A stretch of 64,000 bases of DNA from Dyella flagellata (lineage in GTDB: Bacteria; Pseudomonadota; Gammaproteobacteria; Xanthomonadales; Rhodanobacteraceae). The stretch's first letter is position 1. Each line of letters opens with the position of its first letter. Position numbers and translations under genes: made by a program. The stretch lies in the NCBI RefSeq assembly GCF_030160275.1, contig NZ_BSOA01000020.1:62001-126000 (forward strand), written 5' to 3'. The notes below the pieces were generated by a model. It saw only the letters and a list, made by a program, of their open reading frames with translations, was not told the DNA's origin and made no database searches. Positions 52,789 through 59,428 of this stretch are shown here, in pieces.

Positions 52789-53796
52789 ATGTCACGCGTG
52801 ACCATCAATGATGTCGCCCGTGCGTCGGGCACTTCGAAAAAGACTGTATCGCGTGTGCTCAACAACGAGCCGAACGTACGCGACATGGTGCGGGAACGCG
52901 TGCTTGCGGCAGTCGCCGAACTCAACTACCGGCCGCTCACCTCGGCGCGCAGCCTGGCGGCGAACCGCTCCTTCATGATCGGCCTGCTCTACGACAACCT
53001 GTCGCCTAGCTACATCATGGAAGTCCAGGCAGGCGTGCTGGAAGCGTGCGAGGCAAGGCAATACATCATGATGGTGCAGCCGCTGGTCTCGACAGCACCG
53101 GACTTCGTCGAGCGTGTTGAGGGCATCCTCTCGCGGCACCAGCCCGATGGACTGATCCTTACGCCGCCCATCACTGACCATCCGAAACTGCTCAATCACC
53201 TGCGCAAGAACGAGCTTCCGTTCGCCTCGATCGCCCCGCGCCAGCCCAAGGATTGCATCGGCGTGCGACTGCGCGAGCGCGAAGCCGCCGCGGCGATGGT
53301 GGAGCACCTTGTCTCGCTGGGGCATCGCCGTATCGCCCACATCCTGGGCGACCCCAAGCACGGCGCGGGCATCTGGCGCCTCGCCGGCTACCGCGACGGC
53401 CTTAAGCGCGCAGGCTTGAAAGAAAACCCCGCGTACATGGTGCAAGGGCGGTTTTCTTTCGAGTCCGGCGTCGCCGCAGCCCGTCAACTGCTCGCCCTGA
53501 AACAGCGACCAACCGCCATTTTCGCGGCCGACGACGACATGGCCGTCGGCGCGATCTGGGCCGCCGCGGAGGCTGGAGTATCGGTTCCCGCGGAGATGTC
53601 CATCTGCGGCTTCGACGACACCACCATCGCGACGCAAGTGTGGCCACCTCTGACCACTGTTCACCAGCCCGTGCGTGAAATGGGCAAGCGCGCAACGGAG
53701 GAGCTGTTGCTTCGCGTATTAGGCAAGGGAGAACCCAGCATGGTCGAAGTCGGCTACGAAATGCGCATGCGCGCCTCGACGGCAGCCGCACCCTGA
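52789..53796 (+). CDS. LacI-family transcriptional regulator
   Basis: A 335-residue regulator. The HTH and hinge helix read TINDVARASGTSKKTVSRVLNNEPNVRDMVRERVLAAVAELNYRPLTSARSLA, the usual LacI signature. The periplasmic-binding-like domain follows from about 60 (MIGLLYDNLSPSYIMEVQAGVLEACEARQY...HRRIAHILGDPKHGAGIWRLAGYRDGLKRAG). The effector is probably a sugar from the locus. It starts 16 bp after the GH2 stop. The perfect palindrome before glk (41709) is the most likely binding site in the window. Confidence 0.92.
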   Translation: MSRVTINDVARASGTSKKTVSRVLNNEPNVRDMVRERVLAAVAELNYRPLTSARSLAANRSFMIGLLYDNLSPSYIMEVQAGVLEACEARQYIMMVQPLVSTAPDFVERVEGILSRHQPDGLILTPPITDHPKLLNHLRKNELPFASIAPRQPKDCIGVRLREREAAAAMVEHLVSLGHRRIAHILGDPKHGAGIWRLAGYRDGLKRAGLKENPAYMVQGRFSFESGVAAARQLLALKQRPTAIFAADDDMAVGAIWAAAEAGVSVPAEMSICGFDDTTIATQVWPPLTTVHQPVREMGKRATEELLLRVLGKGEPSMVEVGYEMRMRASTAAAP

Positions 53797-53845
53797 GCCG
53801 GGTTATCTTGCAGCCCACGCCACCGATCAACAGGAGACTGCACGC

Positions 53846-54691
53846 ATGCCTGCTACACCAGACGCCAGCAACCCGTCACGCAAGTTCCATTTCATATCCG
53901 GGCTGCCGCGCTCCGGCACTACCTTGCTGGCCGCCATCCTCAATCAGAATCCGCGCTTTCGCGCCGGCATGACCAGCCCGCTTGCCGACATCATGGGTGT
54001 GGTGATGGCCGAAGCAAGCAGCAAGAACGATTTTTCGTTCGATGTCTCCGACGAGCAGCGCGTCGCCCTGTTGCGCGGACTGGTCGAGAACTTCTACTCG
54101 GTTCAGACTGATGCCGGCGTGGTGTTCGATACCAGCCGCCTGTGGTGCAGCCGGATGCAGTTGCTCAACACGCTATTCCCTGGAGTAAAAGTCATTGCGT
54201 GCGTGCGCCAATTGGCATGGGTGCTGGACAGCATGGAGCGATTGGTGCAACGCCAACCGGTCAGCGTCAGCAAGGTGTTCCGCTTCGATACCAACACCAC
54301 GGTGTACTCGCGCGTCGAGGCATTGACCGATCCACGAGGCATGGTGGGATTCGCCTACCAGGCTACCAAGGACGCGTTTTACGGCCAGTACGCGCAGAAA
54401 CATCTGCTGATGCTGACCTATGAAAGCCTGGTTAGCGATCCCGTCGCGGCCATGCGCTCGGTGTATCGATTCCTGGACGAGCCCTGGTTCGAGCACGATT
54501 TCGACCATATCGAATACCACGCCGAAGAGTTTGATGCTCGCGTCGGCATGCCCGGCCTGCACTCCGTTCGGCCGAAAGTGGCATCGATCGAACGCCAGCC
54601 CGTCCTACCGCGCGAAATCTTTGGACGCTTCGCGAACGAAGCGTTCTGGATGGATCCCAAGAACAACGTCAACCACGTGCCCATCGTGTAG
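53846..54691 (+). CDS. Sulfotransferase family protein
   Basis: A 281-residue enzyme. The PAPS 5'-phosphosulfate loop is FHFISGLPRSGTTLLAAIL (residues 15-33), with CVRQLAWVLDSMERL in the 3'-phosphate-binding region. It has no signal peptide, so it acts in the cytoplasm on a PAPS-dependent sulfation. CAGGAG lies 10 nt upstream of the ATG. The acceptor is unknown. It is the last gene of the plus-strand locus and ends 23 bp from the convergent AKR gene. Its presence in a sugar-breakdown locus is unusual. Confidence 0.85.
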   Translation: MPATPDASNPSRKFHFISGLPRSGTTLLAAILNQNPRFRAGMTSPLADIMGVVMAEASSKNDFSFDVSDEQRVALLRGLVENFYSVQTDAGVVFDTSRLWCSRMQLLNTLFPGVKVIACVRQLAWVLDSMERLVQRQPVSVSKVFRFDTNTTVYSRVEALTDPRGMVGFAYQATKDAFYGQYAQKHLLMLTYESLVSDPVAAMRSVYRFLDEPWFEHDFDHIEYHAEEFDARVGMPGLHSVRPKVASIERQPVLPREIFGRFANEAFWMDPKNNVNHVPIV

Positions 54692-54714
54692 CCCATTCCG
54701 GATGGTTTTGATCG

Positions 54715-55662
54715 TCATTCCGACGTAGGCCGAGGAACAAATCCAGGCACTCCGGTCTCTACCACCGCGTTCAGCCGGATGCTGGTGGCGATACGCTCTT
54801 GCATCTCCTGCATGGCGTCTTGGGGCAGCGGAGAAATGTCGAAGTTCTCCTTGATGTGTGCCGGGTTGGTGGACGTGGTCAGCAATGCCGTACCGCGCTG
54901 CACGGCCCAAGCCAGCGCCACTTGCGCCGGCGTCTTGCCGACTTGCCATGCGATCGCCTTGATCACGGGGTCATCCACAATTTTTGGCTCCATGCCATGC
55001 CCCAAGGGCGCGAAGGCAAGTAACACAATGCCGTGTTGCTTGCAGAAATCGAACAGTTCCCATTCGGGCAGATAAGGGTGGCACTCGACCTGAACGATCG
55101 CGGGCTTGATACGCGCCACCGCAACAATCGCCTTTAGCTTCTCCAGCGTGATATCGGACAGCCCGATGGAGCGACATTTGCCCTCATCGACAAGACGCTC
55201 CATCGCTCGCCATGTCTCAACCAAGGTTACTTCCGTGTCGTAGATCAGCTCTCCACGCTCATTCGCCGGGAACAGCTCGTCACCAGGTTTGAACGCAAAA
55301 GGCGTATGCATCAAATAACAATCGAGATAGTCAAGCTGAAGACGCTGCAGGCTTGCTTCGAAGGCGGCCTTGACCCGATCAGGGCGGTGGTTGTTGTTCC
55401 ATAGTTTGGTGGCCAGAAACAATGCTTCCCGCTTCACCACGCCCGCCCCCACGGCCTCCTTCACCGCATCACCCACCGCGCCCTCGGTTCGATAGAGTTC
55501 TGCGCTGTCGATGTGCCTGAATCCCACCTCCAATGCCGCCTTGACAGCTTGTTTGGCCGCGACAGGATCAGGGATCAGCGACCCAAACCCGAGAGCCGGA
55601 ATGGCTCCGGATCCATGGACAAGGGGAATGGTTATATGACGAAGATCGCGAGGTGTACTCAT
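54715..55662 (-). CDS. Aldo/keto reductase
   Basis: A 315-residue AKR. The tetrad residues are Asp52 and Tyr57 (RHIDSAELYRTE), Lys86 (LFLATKLWNN) and His119 (DCYLMHTPFAF), followed by SIGLSDITLEKL, VQVECHPYLPEWELFDFCKQHGI and LLTTSTNPAHIKENFD for NADPH binding. It reduces carbonyls to alcohols with NADPH. It is divergent from the TetR-family gene at 55854, across a 191-bp spacer with a short palindrome, so TetR control is likely. Confidence 0.93.
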   Translation of the reverse strand: MSTPRDLRHITIPLVHGSGAIPALGFGSLIPDPVAAKQAVKAALEVGFRHIDSAELYRTEGAVGDAVKEAVGAGVVKREALFLATKLWNNNHRPDRVKAAFEASLQRLQLDYLDCYLMHTPFAFKPGDELFPANERGELIYDTEVTLVETWRAMERLVDEGKCRSIGLSDITLEKLKAIVAVARIKPAIVQVECHPYLPEWELFDFCKQHGIVLLAFAPLGHGMEPKIVDDPVIKAIAWQVGKTPAQVALAWAVQRGTALLTTSTNPAHIKENFDISPLPQDAMQEMQERIATSIRLNAVVETGVPGFVPRPTSE

Positions 55663-55797
55663 GTTCGTGTTCTCTACTCGGTGATCTGGTCTGCACAGGA
55701 AAACCGGTTGCTATAGCCATTACGTCTCTTCAAACATCCAGATCGGTTGGGAATGGCATTCAACCGGTCGTTCACTTGGACTACGTGAATATTGAAT

Positions 55798-55807
55798 TTT
55801 GTACAAA
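55798..55807. promoter_or_regulatory. Palindrome TTTGTACAAA in the AKR/TetR intergenic region
   Basis: A perfect 10-bp palindrome (AGTTTGTACAAAAT on the other strand) about 47 bp before the TetR gene. TetR-family regulators of divergent reductases commonly bind symmetric GTAC-centred sites. The assignment is inferred from position. Confidence 0.4.
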
Positions 55808-55853
55808 CTCGAAAAATAATAAGCACCAGAATCACCTCAGGTCAAGTATTTTT

Positions 55854-56489
55854 ATGCAAACCGGAACAAAAAAAGACAAGACTGCGAAAAGGCCACGCGG
55901 CCGGCCGCGCGCGTATGACCCGGAAACCGCGCTCAGGGCGGCTGCCGAAGCGTTCTGGAAGACGGGTTATTCAGGCACTTCCCTGGATGACATCTCCGCC
56001 GCGACCGGCATGAACCGGCCCAGCCTTAGTGCCGCTTTCGGCGACAAGCACGACATCTATGTCAAGGCGCTCAACGCTTACTGGGATCGTAAGCTTGCAT
56101 CGATGCGTGCAGCGTTCGAGCTCGACGGTACCTTGGCCGAAACGCTGATGCGGGTTTATGACGCCGCGTTGTCCATCTATTTCTCAAGCAGCGATCAAGT
56201 GCTTGGATGTTTTGTGGTCGGCACGGCGATTACCGAGGCGCCTGTCGATCCGGAGATCCGCGGTATCGCCTCGAAAGGCTTTCATGCGCTCGATGCCGGG
56301 TTCGAGGCACGTTTCAAACTCGCGCGTGCCAGCGGGGAATTGAAGGGGGATGCCGATCCCAAAGCCCTCGCTCAATTCGCCTCCGCTACGATGCACAGCA
56401 TGGCCATCCGGGCCCGTTCCGGCACCTCGCGCAATGAGCTGCGAAAGTTCGCGCAGAAAGCCGTGGCGATGATGTGCAGCGGCTCGTGA
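55854..56489 (+). CDS. TetR/AcrR-family regulator
   Basis: A 211-residue regulator. The start at 55854 gives MQTGTKKDKTAKRPRGRPRAYDPETALRAAAEAFWKTGYSGTSLDDISAATGMNRPSLSAAFGDKHDIYVKALNAYW, the AT-hook-like basic start and TetR HTH (about 18-65). The ligand domain follows, with the TetR_C-like GCFVVGTAITEAPVDPEIRGIA. AGG lies upstream of the ATG. The longer frame upstream is noncoding because it runs through the regulatory spacer. It probably represses the divergent AKR gene and itself. A decayed mug gene begins at its stop codon. Confidence 0.9.
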   Translation: MQTGTKKDKTAKRPRGRPRAYDPETALRAAAEAFWKTGYSGTSLDDISAATGMNRPSLSAAFGDKHDIYVKALNAYWDRKLASMRAAFELDGTLAETLMRVYDAALSIYFSSSDQVLGCFVVGTAITEAPVDPEIRGIASKGFHALDAGFEARFKLARASGELKGDADPKALAQFASATMHSMAIRARSGTSRNELRKFAQKAVAMMCSGS

Positions 56490-56670
56490 CAGAGAGACTC
56501 CCAGACATCATCGCCGCACGTCTTGATGTGCTCTTCTGCGGAATCAAGCCCGGCATGACAGCGGCCGCAACGGGCATCACTTCACCGGGAGAAGTAATCG
56601 CTACTGGCGCGTGATCCATCTCGCAGGTTTCACGCCGATGGAAATATCGCCCTATTCCTCGATGCCCTAA
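56486..56670 (+). pseudogene. mug: Remnant of G/U mismatch-specific DNA glycosylase (mug), frameshifted and truncated
   Basis: From GTG 56486 the DNA encodes ERLPDIIAARLDVLFCGIKPGMTAAATG. A one-base deletion near 56572-56576 shifts the frame; in the new frame it continues HHFTGRSNRYWRVIHLAGFTPMEISPY and stops at 56668-56670. VLFCGI.PG...A..G.HF...NR.W..IHLAGFTP is the conserved N-terminal signature of Mug, which removes uracil opposite guanine. About two thirds of the usual 170 residues are missing. A REP-like element starts 3 bp after the stop, so the 3' end was probably lost by a rearrangement involving the REP. No functional product is expected. Confidence 0.85.
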
Positions 56671-56672
56671 GC

Positions 56673-56740
56673 GTAGGCTGGGATGGTAATCCCAGCTTTC
56701 CCTATGGCATTCCAATGCTGGGATTGCCATCCCAACCTAC
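56673..56740. repeat. REP-like double palindrome abutting the mug remnant
   Basis: Arms GTAGGCTGGGATGGTAATCC(CAGC) and (GCTGGG)ATTGCCATCCCAACCTAC, with one mismatch (CCAACC), start 3 bp after the end of the mug remnant. Confidence 0.85.
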
Positions 56741-56825
56741 GCGCCAGATATAGGACACCGAACGTCCTATTTCCACTTTAGCTTGGATCCTCCCTACTCT
56801 TCTGCCCCATCCGCGGCCAGCCCCC

Positions 56826-57608
56826 ATGACTTCAACGCCCACGCTCGCGCCCCCTTCCGACATCCCGACTCCGAATTCGATTAAAGACAACGCCGAGTGC
56901 ATGGTCATCGAGCTGCGGCAATATACGCTGCACCCGGGCAAGCGGGACGCCTTGATCGAATTGTTCGAGTGCGAGTTTGTGGAATCCCAGGAGGCTTTGG
57001 GCATGCGCCTGCTCGGCCAGTTCCGTGACCTGGACGACCCGAACAAATTCGTGTGGCTGCGCGGATTCAAGGACATGCCCTCGCGCCAGGCAGGATTGAC
57101 GAGTTTCTACACCGGTCCCGCTTGGATGGCGAACCGCAATGCCGCCAATGAGACGATGATTGATTCGGACAACGTCCTGCTGCTGAAGCCGGCCTGGACG
57201 GACTCGGGCTTGGCGCATCAACCGCTTCGCCGCGCCCCCGTCGGCAGGGGAGTCAATCCATCGGGCCTCGTCGACATGACCGTGTTCTCGCTGAAGGACG
57301 CCGCCGACCCGAGTTTGTTGAACTTTTGCCGTGAGGAAATGACCCGCGTTCTTGAGAACGCCGGCGCGCACGACGTTGCGTGGTACGTAACCGAGGACGC
57401 ACCCAACAACTTTCCCCGGCTACCGGTTCGGACCGGCGAACACGTGTTGGTGGGGGTGGCCGTGTTTCATGACGTACAGAGCTATGACGCGTTTGTCATG
57501 TCGGGCACATGGTATCGATTGATCGCTCCAACCCTCAGCACCTGGTTGACGGGCAACACCCAATCCATGCGACTGACTCCCACACCACGCTCCAGCCTGC
57601 ACGACTGA
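56826..57608 (+). CDS. NIPSNAP-family protein
   Basis: A 260-residue cytoplasmic protein with two NIPSNAP-like (dimeric alpha-beta barrel) modules. The first is MVIELRQYTLHPGKRDALIELFECEFVESQEALGMRLLGQFRDLDDPNKFVWLRGF (about 26-80), the classical NIPSNAP pattern. The second, less conserved, begins about 145 (LVDMTVFSLKDAADPSLLNFCREEM). The family's function in bacteria is unclear. No ribosome binding site of note; the frame is long and shows no alternative. The preceding REP separates it from the mug remnant. Confidence 0.82.
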   Translation: MTSTPTLAPPSDIPTPNSIKDNAECMVIELRQYTLHPGKRDALIELFECEFVESQEALGMRLLGQFRDLDDPNKFVWLRGFKDMPSRQAGLTSFYTGPAWMANRNAANETMIDSDNVLLLKPAWTDSGLAHQPLRRAPVGRGVNPSGLVDMTVFSLKDAADPSLLNFCREEMTRVLENAGAHDVAWYVTEDAPNNFPRLPVRTGEHVLVGVAVFHDVQSYDAFVMSGTWYRLIAPTLSTWLTGNTQSMRLTPTPRSSLHD

Positions 57609-57701
57609 CTAGCGGCTATCTCCTTCCCCGCGTTTCATTCATACTCGCTTGCACCCGCTTGACGAATATCCCCCCACTGCAAATGGATGGAAGGATAGGA
57701 C

Positions 57702-58223
57702 ATGAAGCTGTTGCCGAAAGCGCTGTTATTGGCGTCTGTTGTCGCTCCCGCTTGCTCGCTCGCTGCAGCCGCCATACCCGGGTCACCGGCAGACGCGCTT
57801 CCGTTACATGCGGCAGTTTCTCCCTTGCTCGGAAGCTGGTCGGTGGACATCTCGCGCCTGCCCATGCCACCGGCGCAACGCCCCAAGAGCGTCAGGTTTA
57901 CCTTCAGCGATGCAGGTGCCGACAAGTGGACGGTACACGTCGATATCGTCTATGCGCCAGGCAATGAGGTCCATTCCGTTTCCACGTCCGCGCTCGATGG
58001 AACTGCCGCTGTCGTCCAGAACAGTCCCGAGGCCGATCGGGTGGCGTTGAAACAACCTTCACCCAATGTCCTGGTCATGGCGCTTGAGAAAGGCGACACC
58101 CTTGTTTCGACGCGAATCTATTCCGTCATGCCGGACGGTCGTAGCCTTGTCGAGACCGAGGTCTATCCCGGAGCCAAGGGTTTGCCCGTCATGAAGACGC
58201 ACTACTTCACGCGCGCTCGCTAG
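57702..58223 (+). CDS. Exported hypothetical protein
   Basis: A 173-residue protein. GGAAGGATAGGAC lies directly before the ATG. The signal is LLPKALLLASVVAPACSLAAAA. The mature part is beta-rich (LLGSWSVDISRLPMPPAQRPKSVRFTFSDAGADKWTVHVDIVY, then VALKQPSPNVLVMALEKGDTLVSTRIYSVMPDGRSLVETEVYP), a lipocalin-like pattern seen in small secreted proteins of Xanthomonads. The function is unknown. It lies 164 bp before the membrane LytTR gene. Confidence 0.75.
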   Translation: MKLLPKALLLASVVAPACSLAAAAIPGSPADALPLHAAVSPLLGSWSVDISRLPMPPAQRPKSVRFTFSDAGADKWTVHVDIVYAPGNEVHSVSTSALDGTAAVVQNSPEADRVALKQPSPNVLVMALEKGDTLVSTRIYSVMPDGRSLVETEVYPGAKGLPVMKTHYFTRAR

Positions 58224-58387
58224 ATCATAGGGATGATCTCCCCGATGCTGTACCGGACAACAACATGTCCGGCCGTTTCCCACCGCGCCGGTTTCGGCTC
58301 GTCCCGACGCAGGTCCAAAGACTTGAAGTCGTGCCCATAACGCTGCACGCTCCGCGTTGAAATCCAGGGTCATGGACGGGAACGAGG

Positions 58388-59293
58388 ATGAAGCAGCGGC
58401 ATTTCGACCTGTTGGCGATAGCCGGCGTCTTTGTGGCCTACTCCATTACCATCCGGTTCGCTTTGCAAGCGGACGTACGCGGGAGTCTGCTTGGCGGTGT
58501 CGCCAACACGATTCCGGTAGTGATCTTCGGAGCAATGGTACGCCGCATTATCTTGCGCAGACTCATCGGCAAGCCCGCCGCCCTGCAGCTGTTGGCTCAC
58601 CTTCCGCTTTGCGTCGCCTTTTCCGCCCTCTCTTATGGCTTGCTGATGGTTCTTCTAGGACTGCTGTTCGATGGCAGAGGATTTTCCGGCTTCCTGGTGA
58701 AACCCTTCTCTATCAGCGGAACGGCCTGGCAATCGCTGGAGAACGTGACGACTTATGCGCTTATCGCAGCCATGACCTACCTGCAGGCCCAATATCGACG
58801 CCATAACATGGTGCCCTCGGCGCCCGCGGAAGCAGCGCTGGTCCCGGAACAGCTCGCCCTGGCCGGAAACCTCGGGATGCGTGCGGCCCCGGACTACGCG
58901 GCCGTTCCGGTCACGCCTGCACTGGAGGAGCCCCCAAAGGAGCCCGACGACTCCCGCGCGAATGCCGACCTTTCTCGCTACTTCGTCCGGATCGGCGACG
59001 AACTTCGACCGATCGATCTGGATAGCGTGGTGAGCATCGGTGGCGCCGACGACTACGCCGAGGTCCGGACGCTTTCCGGCAAGCATCTCGTCCGCATGAC
59101 GCTTGCGGAATTTACCAAATCGCTGGACCCGGCCAAATACGCCCGTGTGCATCGCTCATGGATCGTCAACGTCCACCGCATCGCCCGGGCGGAACCCGCC
59201 GGCGGCGGGCGCTTGCTCCTGCACATGGAAACCGGGCAGGTGATTTCGACCAGCCGCACGGGGGCCAGGCTGCTGCGCGACCGTGTCATTTGA
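58388..59293 (+). CDS. Membrane-anchored LytTR DNA-binding protein (no receiver domain)
   Basis: A 301-residue protein with four hydrophobic helices (about 8-25, 38-56, 66-92, 113-131), a charged linker and a C-terminal LytTR domain (about 196-301: IDLDSVVSIGGADDYAEVRTLSGKHLVRMTL, then YARVHRSWIVNVHRIARAEP). It has no receiver or kinase domain, so it must sense at the membrane and bind DNA directly. The start has GGGA 6 nt upstream. The 21-bp-period repeat directly downstream (59295-59326) is a likely target. Confidence 0.87.
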   Translation: MKQRHFDLLAIAGVFVAYSITIRFALQADVRGSLLGGVANTIPVVIFGAMVRRIILRRLIGKPAALQLLAHLPLCVAFSALSYGLLMVLLGLLFDGRGFSGFLVKPFSISGTAWQSLENVTTYALIAAMTYLQAQYRRHNMVPSAPAEAALVPEQLALAGNLGMRAAPDYAAVPVTPALEEPPKEPDDSRANADLSRYFVRIGDELRPIDLDSVVSIGGADDYAEVRTLSGKHLVRMTLAEFTKSLDPAKYARVHRSWIVNVHRIARAEPAGGGRLLLHMETGQVISTSRTGARLLRDRVI

Positions 59294-59294
59294 C

Positions 59295-59326
59295 CGTTCG
59301 CCGATCCGGAGTGCTCGTTCGCCGAT
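59295..59326. promoter_or_regulatory. Direct repeat CGTTCGCCGAT x2 with 21-bp period, candidate LytTR operator
   Basis: CGTTCGCCGAT occurs at 59295-59305 and 59316-59326, two helical turns apart. LytTR proteins classically bind two direct 9-bp repeats spaced by about 12 bp, i.e. a 21-22-bp period. The pair lies between the LytTR gene and the CocE-like hydrolase, about 100 bp before the latter's start. Confidence 0.6.
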
Positions 59327-59428
59327 TTTTCGACCGTTTTCCCTGGCCGCCCGGAATGATTCCCACTGCCTAGACACCACGCCCGACGACCGGTATCGGT
59401 CCGGGAAACTTGCGGGGAAAACCATCCA

